Shown: positions 11,561-23,695 of the stretch, in pieces
Position numbering within the stretch: the stretch's first letter is position 1
How the letters are laid out: every line of letters begins with the position of its first letter
Origin: Gnetum montanum
Taxonomy: Eukaryota; Streptophyta; Gnetopsida; Gnetales; Gnetaceae
Assembly: GCA_015680685.1 (NCBI GenBank)
Contig: MNCI01026399.1
Coordinates: 1,532,816-1,596,815, forward strand
DNA: 64,000 nt
Direction: 5' to 3'
The notes under the pieces: model-generated
What the model was told of the DNA's origin: nothing
The model's input: only the letters and a program-made list of their open reading frames with translations
The model's database searches: none
Made by a program: the position numbers and the translations under genes

Positions 11561-12244
11561 GGAACACCGCGGTCTTCCTTTCCCTTCACTGATATTATTT
11601 CTATGGTGTTTACTTCCCCACCATTGCTGCGATCAGCAGGTATACGGTGGACATTGGTCCAACTATGGTCTTCCTTTCCTCCTCTCTCATTACTACATAA
11701 TCCTTCAAAACAACTGAGGCGTTGCTAATTTTTGTTTTAATTTCTGATTTGCAAGGAGTTTCAAATGTTATCTTAAGGATATGATCGAGTTTAACAACCA
11801 GGATTTGCAACTTAGTGCAACATACTTCCTTCCTTGCTATAGTACTATCCTTTGATCTTTAATAAAGGAATAATCTGGCACTTTCATCTTGTATCCAAAA
11901 GGCTTCAACATCAAATTCTTTACCAGTGAATCAATCTTCTAAAAACACCCATCAACCCTCAACGCTAAAGCTGTAATTTACTTGTAAATTTACAACCATA
12001 GATTCCTCCAATTTTGAATAAAATATTTCAACTGTTCCATGGAATAAAATATTTCAACTGTTCTAAGTTACACATTGAATGCTAATCCTTGGTTATGTTG
12101 TGACTACAAATGGCACCTAAGGGAAAACACACATAGGAAGGAGGATCATCCCAACCAAGGGAAAAATGACTACAAACAGGAAGGGGCCAAGAATAGACCC
12201 ATGAGCAAGCAAAGACCCATGCAACGGGATGTAGAGACCTAAGA
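11561..12244. other. Non-coding interval with short tandem duplication
   Basis: No supported gene. A 22-base unit beginning GAATAAAATATTTCAACTG is repeated at 12016-12037 and 12042-12063 (period 26). A 66-codon minus frame at 11610-11810 has no recognised features. Confidence 0.4.
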
Positions 12245-12960
12245 TTGGATTGTATTAGGGCACAAAATCTCATAGAAAGGAATAGAGGTGGATCTTGACA
12301 AAGTTAGAGTCATATAAAATATTACCTAGAGCTCACAAATCTTCAAGGATGTTCGATCATTTTTTGGTCACATAGGGTACTACAAAAGGTTCATAGAAAA
12401 CTTTTCAAAAATTGCAAAGCCACTAGTTGAGCTAACTAAGAAGGATGCACCCTTTAGTGGATTGAGTCATGTGAAAAGGCATTCGAAACTTTGAAACAAA
12501 AGCTGATTAAGACACTAATCCTAAGAGCTTTGGATTTCTCCATGCCTTTTCATATCATGACAAATGCTTTGAACTATGCATTGGGCACAATAATGACACA
12601 ACTAGATAACTAGAAGATGCCATACTATATCCATTGCACTAGCAGAAGCATCATTAGGACATAACTTAATTACACCACAATAGAAAAGGAGCTAATGGAA
12701 ATGTTGTATGCACTAGAAAAATTGAGACATTATATGCTTAGGTACCCAATTTATGTCCACACTAATCATAACACCATCCATTTTCTTATGAACAAATTAG
12801 TGATTAGTCCTTGAGTGATTAGATGGCTTGTTATCTTACAAGAGTTTGACATAATGATGATCAATAAGAAGGGTATGAAGAATGTTGTAATTAATCACAT
12901 GTTGAGACTTAAATGAAACTCACAGAACCATGTAGAATCATTTTTAGATTAATTCCCTAA
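12245..12960 (+). pseudogene. RT end and RNase H of element E
   Basis: Starts with the RT block equivalent to MLGHRIS of element D, then GIEVDLDKV, FGHIGYYKRFIENFSKI and AKPLVELTKKDAPF, then the RNase H Asp block (changed), a KELMEMLYALEK-like block and VHTNHNTI-like sequence (third Asp changed to Asn). Stops and frameshifts are numerous. Compared with D, the fingers and palm, including the catalytic D-D motif, are absent. The left edge is an abrupt truncation. Confidence 0.75.
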
Positions 12961-14235
12961 TGAAAATTTGTTTACTAAGATAGTAATGGCTATAGACTCA
13001 ATAGGAAAGTCATGGACAACTGATTATCTAACTTATCTAATAATACAAGAGCTTCTTGTTAAGTGAAGTAAGAAACACAAAGAGTAATTCCTTCATAAGG
13101 TGAAAAGATACATGGAAATAAATGGAAACCTTTAAAATATTTGTGCAAATGGGTTAGTCCAATGGTATGTACTAGAATGTGATCAATAATGGATCCTAAA
13201 AGATGCACATGAAGGCCCATGTGGCGGCCATTATGTAGGGTGTAGGGCAGCACTAAAATTGATGAGGGCAAGCTACTTCTAGCCTACCTTGTTGTGAGAT
13301 GCCCATACATTTACACAATCTTGTGAAAGATGCCAAAATGATGGAGGAATAACGACCAAAAATGAAGGACCATGGCAATGGATACAACCACTAGAACCAT
13401 TTGATATATGAGGAATTGACTTTATGAGCTTCATCACACCAATGTCAAATGGGAAGGTTTATTTAATTGTGACCATGGATTATCACACCAAGTGAATAGA
13501 GGTAGCAACAATTAAAGATTATACAACCAAAATAGCTATCAAGTTTTTTCAACAACATGTGGTGAATCAATTTTGAGTACTGAGAATTCTTGTTTCATAT
13601 TATGGAACTCATTTTACTAGTGATACTTTTAAAAAACTCATGCAATAGCTTGGGGTAAACCATAAGTTGAGCACAACATGCCACACTGAAGCCAATGGCC
13701 AAGTAGAAGTAACTAATCATGAGATTACTAGAATATTGACTAGGATAGTTAGTAGATTTAGAAAGGATTAGAGCACCAAGATGAATGATGCTCTATGGAT
13801 CTATAGAATAATGTGGAAATTACCCATTGGTTATTCACCCTATGAGCTAGTTTATGGTAAGTTATCCATGTTACCAATCTAGGCAGAGCTTTAAACTCTA
13901 GCTACTACTAGCCAACTTAACTTGAACTTGAGCTTTGTCCAAAGAAAGAACCTAATGAATCTTAATCTATTAGAAGAGAATAGGCTAGTAGCACTTATGA
14001 GTAATGAGATCCATAATAATTACTCCAAGCATAAACATGATGCTTGTATAAGACAAGTATTGATATAGCCAAGAAACAATGTCCTCTATTGTAACCCCAA
14101 TCATGTCCAACAAAAGGCCAAGTTTTAAACCCTTTGTGAGGGACCATACATCATTCAGGTAACTTACCCTTTTTGTGCAATGCATATGTACCATTTATCT
14201 AGCCCACACAATCTTATCCTCGTAAACATCTAGTA
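12961..14235 (+). pseudogene. Integrase of element E
   Basis: Zinc-binding region with CDQ and DAHEGPCGGHY-like sequence near 13180-13240 and SCERCQ-like near 13320, then EPFDI and GIDFMSFI (first catalytic Asp near 13413). A degraded second block follows (YYGTHFTSDTF, Asp changed to Tyr), then ANGQVEVTN near 13690 carrying the Glu. The C-terminal block GYSPYELVYGK is at about 13828. Stops interrupt it. The same domain order as elements B and D supports the call. The loss of the second catalytic Asp means it cannot act. Confidence 0.8.
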
Positions 14236-15880
14236 GCTAAAATCTTATCATGAATATCCTGACTCCACTGAAGATTCTACCCAGTCCATATGAATCTCCT
14301 CTACTTGTTCACTTTTTTGATTGACCAATTCTAATCATAGTTGTTGGGGTATCCATTAGGACATATAGGTACCTTCTGATTTCTACTTTCTTATTACTTT
14401 TTCTAATTTCTTGATATATCTTCCTTTTCTTTTATATTTTTCAATTTCTTAATGATTTCTCAATTCTTTGATATTTTCTAATTTTTTATCATATTTCATT
14501 ATTTTTATCTTTCTAGTTCTTGATATCTTTTCTAATCTTTCATGTTTTGTTCTCATCTTACATGTACATATTTTTGTTAATTTTTAATAAAACACATCGA
14601 ATAAGCCAGAATGTAGTCCCAATAACATGAATATTTCTCTAAATTATTGATCATAAGGGACTAATTATCTATATAGTGAGACCACAACATCCATCCACAC
14701 ATTGCAACAATAAGAGGTTCTTACCATGGCCATAATGACATTCTTTTCATACTAAAACTAAGAATAAATCCTTGATCATTATGCCTAGATAGAAGAGTGA
14801 AGAACCAAGTGGAAATGAAAAGGGTATGACATCAAGGGGATTTTTGGATTCCCTTGGATTGTTGCTATGGGTTCTATCATGTTTCTAAGAGTGTACTATA
14901 TCCTTGTAGATCTAACAAAAAGTGGAAGTAGGAGTGTAATAAGTGTTTTCTTACAATGTCACTAGGAAGACATGTTACCCATGCCTAAAGTTAGTCCTCT
15001 AGTAAGGTCGACACAGTCAAAAATAAAATAAATGCACAAAATAAATTTTTGGGGGTCCCACTAGAAAGACATTTTACACATGATTGAAGGTAGGTGGCAT
15101 CTTAGGAATCTAAAAAAAAGGTGTAATGAATAAAATCCTCCCTTAAATAACATGCCAAGTGGTAATACTCCTTGCAATACTAATAAACTTATGGTAGTGA
15201 TTCTTAAAGATGAAACAATGTAATATCATTATAAAGTGGTTTGAACTTGGTTTGAATCTGGAAAAGAAAGTCTAATAATTACTTTAACCACTAATTTCAC
15301 ATAAGGATTCATTGTCTATGGAAATACACCTCACATCCCAGTTTTAGTAATCCCTTCTACAATCCATCTCATCTCACTATATATTTAATCATAACCTTAT
15401 AGTTTTGTGTAATATAGCATTATTTTCCGAGTCTAGTGATACTCATATGTGTGTTTTGCTAAATAGGTATGTCTTACATTCAACTCTTTGAGTGCCTAAG
15501 GACACTTTTAGATGTGATTATACAAGGATACTAAGGGCTAGAGCTTGCTTTAGGGAGGATCCACTTGTATAGCTCTTTTATTTCATACTTAGCCAGCAAT
15601 TCCACATCATCTTGTGTCTTCCAAAATCATAAAAAGTTTAATAAATACTTCCCTTACTTTCAAGAACTTTTCTATATAGCTATAACCCATCATCCATCTT
15701 CTATGCACTCAATAAACCTTCATTGCTTGAGATTCCTTCTTTACAAACTTTAAACACCTAATTTTTGAAATCTGAGTATCATGGCTATTCCAAAACCCTA
15801 TGAAAATGCTTACTATCTTCCAATCATTCGTTTTGACATTTTTTGAGGTAAGGTCATTGGTGCGATGTATGAGCCTCTCA
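14236..15880 (+). other. 3' spacer of element E, no ORF
   Basis: T-rich interval after integrase without a convincing gene. Blocks near 14960-15000 and 15060-15110 (GAAGACATGTTACCCATG and similar) and at 15540-15580 match the spacers of elements D (8050-8090, 8480-8520) and B (25200-25700, reversed), so it is element sequence. Confidence 0.6.
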
Positions 15881-16440
15881 TATGTCATTGATATGATGTC
15901 AATCTTACAAAAATACTATATATATGTGTAGGGAGTTAGTGAATTTTTCATTCTTCCTATTTGAACCAAGAGAATTTTTTGTCATTTTCTTTCTGAGCTC
16001 TAACAAGCTAACTTCCAAAGCCCATAACTTTGTCCCCATAACTCTGATTATTGAAATGTTTGAACCTTGTTGATCCTAGAGTGTCCAACTTAGTTGTGGG
16101 AGGTGACATCAAGAACATTTGAGCCAAATTTTTGAAAACATTTTCTCACACAAGAAGATAGTATAAGGGTAAGTAAGATGCAATACTAAAGATAATATCA
16201 TGAACTGATTAAATTTAAGCCAAATAATTCAAGAAATTCTCCTAATAAGTTAGTATACCTATTCTAAGTGTGTGAGGTCATGGTAACTAAAGGTGCAATA
16301 CTTAGAGGGTATCTTTTTGAAATTTTTTCTAACTTTGCAATCATAATGTGATAAGAACTTTATCTAAACAAGGGTATAAGAAAATTTAAGGACTATTAAA
16401 AATTGATGTGAACACTCTAATAATTTCAAACCCTTGTTGA
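15881..16440 (+). promoter_or_regulatory. TATA-like site and leader before third ORF of E
   Basis: TATATATAT at 15917-15925 lies about 530 bases before the first ATG of the long decayed reading frame at 16450. The leader is C/T- and T-rich. Element D has a TATA box at the matching place. I infer an internal promoter for a downstream ORF, as known for env-like genes of some plant gypsy elements, but an LTR remnant is an alternative. Confidence 0.35.
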
Positions 16441-16449
16441 TTGTAGATG

Positions 16450-19215
16450 GTCCCAAAGAGAATACTAGAAGGATGACCTTCATAACTTGGGAGAAAAAGA
16501 CCCACAGGCTATGGGAGAGGCCAAACTAGAGAAAAAGCTCCACAAGCAGAGCATGCAAAGAAATAAGCCTAATCATTCAACATTCATTAGCAAACACTTG
16601 CTACTAAACAATCTACACAAGTAGAGGCAGAAGCCCCACAAGCACGTGAATAAGGACAATGCCTTACGCTATCACTAGAATCCCTCCAGGCTGTCCAAGA
16701 GAAATCAATCATGTTCATGATCATCATGGAGTTGAATTTTGGTCTATTTATGGAATTTTCTCTAGATGCCATGAGCATACAACTTCAATCATCTCCCTTA
16801 TGGCCTACATTGTCAAATAGTGGTGAATGGTATTTAGGCAAAACTTACCAGTTTTGGAAAAATAAGCAAGTTGATGCCACTATCAAAATAGAAGGAGTTT
16901 TAGTATCATATTCAGTTGAGGTAATTAATAAAGTGCTAAATGTACCAAATGAAAGGGACTAGTGTAACACAAATTTCCATAATGTCTGATATAGATTCCA
17001 AAAGATTATGGATACATAGATCCTATGGTAAGGAAGACAAAGAATATAGTGAGATGATTGCTGAAGAAAAGATTTACTTCAACATTGGAACCTATCATTT
17101 GTTCCTGATGAAAAGGATTAATAGAATATCAACCTATGTGGCTAGGTGAAGTACCATTTTGATGGGAAAATTCAATGCCAACATTGCCCATCTATACTTC
17201 ATAGAAATTCAGAGGTGGTTCAAGGAGAAGAAGGTGGGAAAACTAACATTGCTATTCCCCTACTTAATAAGGAAGCTATGAAAGTAGGCAAGGATATTGG
17301 GTTATACTAATGTTGTTTTAAGAAAAAGCCCAAAATGCTTCATATGTAAAAATGTCAAAACCAATGCCTCCTAAAATGAATTAGTTGGAAAAACAAGCAG
17401 GTACTAAGGGAGCTCTAGGCTCAACTCCTACTAATACCATCCAAGCTATTAATCAACAATAGTAAGTAGGATCCAATAGCCAACACCAACTAATAAACAA
17501 CACCAAAAACAATAAGTTCCACCACTATTGTCATAGGACTATAGATCCTTAATGAGCCATCTATAATAGATTGCAAAAATAATAAGTTGGGGAATAAGAG
17601 AAGGTGCCAATATTTACAAAGTCAAAGAAAGTGTGGTTAGACCCAAAATTTCAATAGACCCTGAAAGTGGGAGAATTTCATTTTAGTCAAGAGAAGGGGA
17701 TGATTAGTCACAACAAATCTCAAGGAACACTACATCATTCCATGTGATACTGGAAATAGGAGAAGGAGCCACAGTTGTGGCTATGCAACATCAAGATGTA
17801 GTAGGAGCCATTGAAGTTATCATAAATCACATCAAAGAGTTGTTCAATGTTCTTGTTATGCTACCAGTTGATATTTATAGAGTGAGAGATGCTCAAATGC
17901 TTGCTGCTACCTTAATGACTCTTGCTAAACATGAGAACATACTAGATAGACTTTTGTAGATAGGGCAAGTCATGTAGAATCTTTGTGATATTCCCAATGA
18001 TATCATCATAGTTTAGTCTAAATTAATTGCCACCAAGGGAAAGTTGGTCATGGATGACATGAGGGTGGAGCATGAAAAGAGTGAAGTTCAAAAATCACAA
18101 GAAGATCTAGCCATCTTAAGAGTCAATAGAAGGGATCTAACACAATTTGTTGCATTAGACGAACTTGACTAATTCAGAACAAACCATGTGAGACACCTCA
18201 TTGGTCATAATATGAAGATGGAGAAGGAGAAGGAGAACGTGTTAATGGTAGAATCTCAAATGTATGCACATCTTAAACCAGTCACCATCATCCAAAAAGA
18301 AAAAAAAATAGTTATTAATAATGCTCGGCTAACCAATGTTGAAAGACAAAATTATGTTCTTGAGAATAGCATCCAACAACTTCAAGAGTAATTAGTATAT
18401 GTTAACCAAGAAATAAGTCACTTGGTCCATGAAAATAGAACCTTTTTAATGGAAGAAGTCCATGCTATGCAACAAAAGTCTGCAATTGAAATCAACACAT
18501 GCAAGAACGAGGCCAAGAAACATGAATGACTCAAGGAGAATTTTAAAGACCATATGGACATGTATAAATAGATTAATGATAAATAGATCTAGAAGGCAAA
18601 GGCCAAAATAACCACACAATTTTTACATAGAATCTTGATTGGTAGCCAATTCTAGATAGTCTTGCTCATGCCCACTAGGTAGAAATAAAGAACAAAGACT
18701 TGCAGATTAAGGATTTGATAGAATACATGGGATTAGCAAATTCTCAATATGCTAATCTAGCCATGTTGATAGTAGGTAGGACAAAAAATGAATTGGAACA
18801 ATAGGTAGCAACAATTTATACATTCTATGAGAAAGAATTTGCAGATAGAAAAGATGCTTTACAAAAACTACATGTGGCAAGTTCTAAACTTGAGATCATA
18901 AAACCTAGCTACATAGGTCAAAAATATGTAGTATCTAACCTAGCTCATCTGATGTTAGATTATTAGGAATTGAGAAAGATGGCTAGGGCTTTCAAGGAGG
19001 CATGATGGTAGTTTGCAACATAGTACATGAAGGTCAATCAAATGTTTCTACAATTGCCATGCTTGTGGGATGTACCTTATCCATCACACATTGCACAAAA
19101 AGCATGGATAGTACATGATTATAGGGTAAAGGAGGAGAAACTTTAGGTATTTCTAAAGAGGTATCAATTCAAGAAGCCTGATGATAAGGGGAAGTAGTTG
19201 ATGAAAGAGCCACCA
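16450..19215 (+). pseudogene. Long decayed extra ORF of element E (coiled-coil protein)
   Basis: Starts MVPKRILEG at 16450 and runs in several frames to about 19215. It lies between integrase and the polypurine tract/3' LTR, where Athila-type elements carry an env-like ORF. An early segment (16711-16962) contains GEWYLGKTYQFWKNK and VLVSYSVEVINKVLNVP. The pattern V-x-Y/F-S-x3-I-N-x2-L-x-V-P resembles a plant retrotransposon accessory domain often labelled putative plant transposon protein. From about 17750 to 18960 it is rich in Glu, Lys, Gln, Leu and Ile (for example VRHLIGHNMKMEKEKEN and YVLENSIQQLQE), predicting long coiled coils. No signal peptide or membrane segment is evident, so it is not obviously an envelope. 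At least a dozen stops. Function unknown. Confidence 0.5.
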
Positions 19216-19412
19216 CCATCGAGCACATAGGCTACATCGAGCTACTTCAATTTTTATTTTGTTTTGTCATATAACTATGTCAATTTTGTAAAAACAACAC
19301 TATGGCACTCTAAGTCATGTAAATAGTCCATCAGTAATGTATAGTAAAATCTACCTTCTAATTTTGCAAGGGACTCTATCCTCATTTTTTAAAACTTGAG
19401 GACAAGTTTCCA

Positions 19413-19430
19413 CTCAGTTGTGGGGGTATT
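19413..19430 (+). promoter_or_regulatory. Polypurine tract before LTR of E
   Basis: GTTGTGGGGGTATTA just before the LTR start, preceded by CTTGAGGACAAGTTTCC, a block that recurs in reverse before the element B 3' LTR (24514-24550). It marks plus-strand priming and shows that 19432-20273 is a 3' LTR attached to the upstream sequence rather than an unrelated solo LTR. Confidence 0.65.
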
Positions 19431-19431
19431 A

Positions 19432-20273
19432 TGAAGTTAAATTTTATCATGTAATGACATTGTAGCAATGACATTGTATCAATGATGTCTCAATATGTGT
19501 GTAGCCTTATAAATACAACACCTAGGTGCATAATCCAACAACTTTTCATTTCACACCTTATCCAAACTCTTGCAGTTTTGTTTTGTAGTTGTAGTAGAGA
19601 GTGAATGCCTATAGTATGATGTTAGACAATTGATCAAAGTATTTATTTAAGTAAATTGTACTTGGACACAATTTATGCATGACAATAAAGATCAAAGTTA
19701 TTTTCCATCATTACAGTAACACTTAGTTTTCCTTATGTTTACTTAGAATAATTTCCTTATTTTCTTAGTTAATGCTCTACTTTTCTAGGTACTCTACTTT
19801 ACTTATTTGTTAGTAAGTGGTATGGATATGACTAGTTTCAAATGTTAAGTGTAATTATTTGGTAACCTAGTAGTTGCATTGCTTCATTTGCCTAGTAGTA
19901 ATTCCACTTGGTAATCCTAGTGATAGCTGCACGAGTCCAAGATGTAAATGATAGACCACGATTAGATGTCCATCACTTTGGGATAGAATAGATTTACATT
20001 TTAGTTGTTACCTAGACTTAGAGAATTTAATATTCATTTTCACCATGTTTACGATTAGGAGCATTAGTGGCCAAAACAACATCACTAATTATACACTTTA
20101 CTGAGAACTAAGCCATACACTTGTACATCACTAACTCAAGGTAAGAAGACAATGATCTTGAACTCAAACTCAATTACTAGCATAATAACATCATCCATCC
20201 ATTGAGTACGATCTGGTCACATGCTAGCATTCATGACTTGTATGGTAGCATGTTGGGATACTCCACTACTCAT
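19432..20273 (+). repeat. 3' LTR of element E
   Basis: 842 bases, starting TGAAGTTAAATTTTATC and ending CTCA. It aligns along its length with the element C 5' LTR (59653-60529): shared CCTTATAAATACAACAC TATA region (19503-19519), CATTTCACACCTTATCC, GTAGTAGAGAGTGAATGCC, TTGTACTTGGACACA and the terminal TGTTGGGATACTCCA block. Bases after it (TTAGC) would be the target duplication; no matching left copy is available. Confidence 0.85.
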
Positions 20274-20289
20274 TAGCTTGGTACCATAG

Positions 20290-21310
20290 AATTAATGACT
20301 ATTTGCTAAAGAATGGTTATAAAAATTGCATCTTTAAGCCTATACTTTATTTCAAATATGAAGGTTTTAGTTTCATCATTATTTCTTTGTATATTGATGA
20401 TCTTGTTTTCATGGCTACTTATGAGAAATTGAATGAGTGATTCTAAAGTGAATTGAAGAAAAAATTTAAAATGAAGAACTTGGAAGTCCTTAAATATTTT
20501 TAGAAATTAAAATTTATATAGAAGAAGAATGTTTGAAGATGAATTAGTCTAAATATGCTCAATCTATTGAAGAAAAATATGGGTTAGCTAAAGCTAAAAT
20601 AGACAATACTTCACTTGCACAAAATATGAAACTTTCAAGAATGATACCCAAATAGTGAATGCTATACTTTACAAAGGTATGAATAGCTCTTTGAGATTTT
20701 TATGCCACAGTAAGACTAGTTTAGAGTTTTCTACTTCATTGTTATCAAGGTTCATGTAAGAACCAATATAGTCCCACTTGAATGTGCTAAAGCATATTCT
20801 TATAGATGTTAAAGGGACCACTAATTTTTGTATTAAATTCATCAAAGGACAAGGACATTTTAATGAATTCTATGGTGGTAATGAGGATGGACATGTTGCT
20901 AATAAAATAACCACTTTAAGATGTTTCTTTTTCCATGTATCAGATCCAATTTAATGGTAAATAGAAAAGCAAACAAGTAAGATCATCTCATCATATGAGG
21001 CTAAGTTCATTTCAATGGCTAAATGCTTATAACATGTTTTATGGGTTGAAAAATTATTTATAAAATTAGATTTTAAAGTTATTTTTTCTATCAAAATGAT
21101 GGTTGACAACATAGCTACTATTTAATTATCCAAGAAGCATGTAATTCATAAGAGGTCCAAGCACATTAAAATAAAATTGTATTTCATCAAAGATAAAGTT
21201 AAGAAGGGTATTTTTAAAGCCTATATTTTTTCAAAGCATAAATTAAATTACAGACATTCTTAATAAACCCTTGTAAGTCTATAGATATGATTATCTTATG
21301 AGGATGATTG
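20290..21310 (+). pseudogene. Ty1/copia reverse transcriptase and RNase H fragment
   Basis: Plus-strand copia-type pol. RT part: DYLLKNGYKNCIFKP, then the catalytic SLYIDDLVFMA (Y-I-D-D at about 20389-20400), then KKKFKMKNLEVLKYF (the usual F-M-D-L-G-x-L block). RNase H part: EAKFISMAKCL, MVDNIATI, KRSKHIKIKLYFIKD and a YIFSKHKLN-like tail, typical of the copia RNase H end. Between 20580 and 20870 it is heavily degraded. The left part of the element is cut by the LTR of element E. Many stops; dead. Confidence 0.85.
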
Positions 21311-21383
21311 ATTAATTAAAGATGAAAGAAGGAATTGATCCCCAAGCTTCTAATGTTGCAATTTTGAATTCAATTTCTAGCCT

Positions 21384-21397
21384 AAAGAAGGAAGTAT
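21384..21397 (+). promoter_or_regulatory. Copia polypurine tract
   Basis: AAAGAAGGAAGTAT directly before the proposed copia 3' LTR, at the usual distance (about 90 bases) from the RNase H end. Copia elements commonly end pol, then a purine-rich stretch, then TG of the LTR. Confidence 0.5.
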
Positions 21398-21760
21398 TGA
21401 GTATAGTCTAAAAATTGCATAGTTCCCTCAAGGAAATTTTTATGATGTTTATCTTTTATTTTTATATTAAAATGAATTGTTAGTTATTAGTGATATTTTC
21501 TTTATGTTATGAAGTTAGGAGTTAGGAGTTTTTATTTTAAAAGTTGTGTTATGTTCTTAAAGTTAGAATAACACCATGATTTAAAAATGAACAAGGGGTT
21601 TTATGTCATATGATCCCTCTCAATTGTTATAAAAGGATCTCAATGCTCTCATTTTAAACTTAATGTGATGCTATGTTGAACATTTAATTGTAAGTTTTCA
21701 CCTTGCAATAGAAGAAGGAAAAGGAGTTTCTTATGATGAATTTTTCTTGTGTTTTTATCT
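21398..21760 (+). repeat. Copia 3' LTR (right end uncertain)
   Basis: Begins TGAGTATAGTC after the purine tract. It contains TATAAAAG at 21628-21635 followed by a CTCATTTT region, then a pyrimidine-rich R/U5-like part with CTTGCAATAG. The copia right LTR edge cannot be fixed because the other LTR is absent. Confidence 0.45.
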
Positions 21761-23690
21761 TTCTTTTTCTTTTTCATTTTTTATTTATTATTTCATAATG
21801 ACTCTATTATATTAATCATGCCTTAACTTAGATTTCATAGTATTTTCACATCCAATATCAAAAGCATTTTATAACCATTTTACAAACATTTTACATTTTA
21901 TAATCTATTCATATTCTTCAAGTTGTTTCACAAGTTTTCATAATTATTTCTTAATATTTTTCAGTTTTATTTTTATAATTCAATATATTTATAAGTTTGA
22001 GCTCATTTTATTATGATTTCACAAAGAACTCCCTCTAATCCATTTCATATTATAAGGAATTTAAGAAATTCTTGTGGATCTTCTTCAAAATCTTGTTAGA
22101 TTTCAAAATTTTGATTATAGGCTTATAATTGAAAGGACTAATTAATGTTTGAAGCCCGTAGGTTATAGTTCTAGATCTAAGTCCTCCAAGATTGAAGAGA
22201 AGGATTTTGTTCATAATATTTGATGTTTTCATGTTAAAGGCTACAAACCCCAAGAATTTGCTCTCAAATCTTATCTAATTTTATTTACATGTTATGTTTA
22301 AATTCATATCTAAGTTACCCTTGATGTTTAGTCATGTTTTCATGAAGGAATAGGCCAGTATATGTCCTTGAAATAAAATTTCAAAGTCAAATATTATACA
22401 TGTTTAGTGACTCTGTGCAAACCATGACCTTACCATCACCTTTAACATTACTCATAGTCAACTCATGCTTAGCCTAAGGTTTTCTTTTATAAAACCATGA
22501 CTTGAAATTATTTGTAAGGAAATCCAACATGAACCATGGTATGTCCAACTTTTCAACCATCTTTGAGAGCTAGTGAGACTCACAGTATCATGTCCCCATT
22601 TATAAATAGAGCTAATGTAAATCCTACCTCAATAGACTCCAAAATGACCTATTCCATAAGCTTCCTAAGAAAAATTCAACTTAGAAGTAAGAACAAGATA
22701 ATGAAATGAAGAAAATTTCACTTTTTATAAGAAAACTCTCGAAATGTATAGAATTACATTAAAGATAAAAAGCCAAGCTCAACTCTCATCTTTTCCAAGG
22801 ATCTTAGAGGCCACACATGTCCCCTCCCAATTCTCAATTGCTCACAATGGTGGTAAAGCTCAAGACAAGACACTCATAAGAGATTCTCTTAACCTCTCTC
22901 AAGTGCTCTCCCTTGCCTCTCACTCAAACTCTCCTTGCACAAGCTCTCTTCTTATACAAGCCCTTAAGAGACTTCTCAAATCTCTCTTTTCTCACTCTTC
23001 TCCTTGAAACTAACCTTCTTTCTTCTAATTAGCCTAATTAGTCTTCTCCTTTTGACTCCTATTTATAGCTTTTTGGTATGATCTTTAATCTTTCCTCAAA
23101 TTTTTCATTTAATTAGATGTCCATTAAATCCCTATGTGATGTCTTAGAGAAGAATGGAACTTCTCGCCTAAAAGTGGTTGTTAATAACTAGGATGTCCTG
23201 AAATCATCTAGGACGTCTTGGCTAGGATGTCTCAAGTTTATTTTGGATAGCTTAATTATAGTTAGGACGTCTCACCTATAGTTGGGACGTCCCACCTACT
23301 AGGGCAAAACACAAAGATGCTTGTTCTAAGGCTCAGAACCTTCAGACACCTCCAAACAAGTGCCCATAGATCATGGAACCTCATAAACTTATCAAAATAT
23401 TCCAAAACACTCTAAACATGGCAAAACACCTTGGAATCATCATCAAAAGTCAACACAAGAAGAAACATACAAAAACAGGACATACACATATCCAAGATAC
23501 ATTAAGGATTACACAAGGGCTAGGTGATGTCCTCATTAGGAGTCATTTCATAATAAAGGTGGTATTGCTTTGTAATAAATAATGTAATTATTATAATAAG
23601 ACCTAAAAAGGAACATTGCAATAATAGACATATCTCTTGAGATGATCTTTAGGGATTTTACCTAAGGTATTTATACCCAAGTATTAAAGG
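21761..23690. other. AT-rich interval with LTR-like minus promoter and GGAYGTC repeats
   Basis: No gene. The minus strand has a TATAAATA box at 23060-23067 with a long purine/pyrimidine-biased leader at 22780-23030 (CTCTC/CTTCTC-rich on the plus strand), resembling the U3/R of an unassigned LTR reading leftwards. Five copies of GGAYGTC lie at 23190-23292 on the plus strand, in its U3-like part. An 87-codon plus frame at 22744-23007 is a low-complexity Ser/Leu reading of this leader. Confidence 0.35.
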
Positions 23691-23695
23691 TTGTG
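23691..23695. other. Target-site duplication of element B, left copy
   Basis: TTGTG immediately left of the element B 3' LTR. It is identical to 56693-56697 immediately right of the 5' LTR, 33 kb away. Five-base duplications are the rule for plant gypsy integration. This pairs the two LTRs despite the two later insertions. Confidence 0.9.

Larger units (their letters stand above)
12245..20273 (+). mobile_element. Ty3/gypsy element E, 5'-truncated
   Basis: Plus-strand element of the same family as A-D: end of RT, RNase H, integrase, 1.6-kb spacer, TATA-like site, long extra reading frame, polypurine tract, and an LTR (19432-20273) homologous to the element C 5' LTR. The left part is missing, because pol begins abruptly at the RT MLGH block. 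The right LTR edge abuts copia RT, so E probably inserted into a copia element. The unit is inferred from order and orientation; no 5' LTR is present to prove it. Confidence 0.65.

Noticed and set aside
16450-19215. True envelope gene in element E
   Set aside because: Position fits, but I see no signal peptide, membrane span or cysteine pattern; described only as a coiled-coil extra ORF.
22744-23007. 87-codon Ser/Leu-rich plus frame
   Set aside because: Reading of a pyrimidine-rich LTR-like leader; no features.
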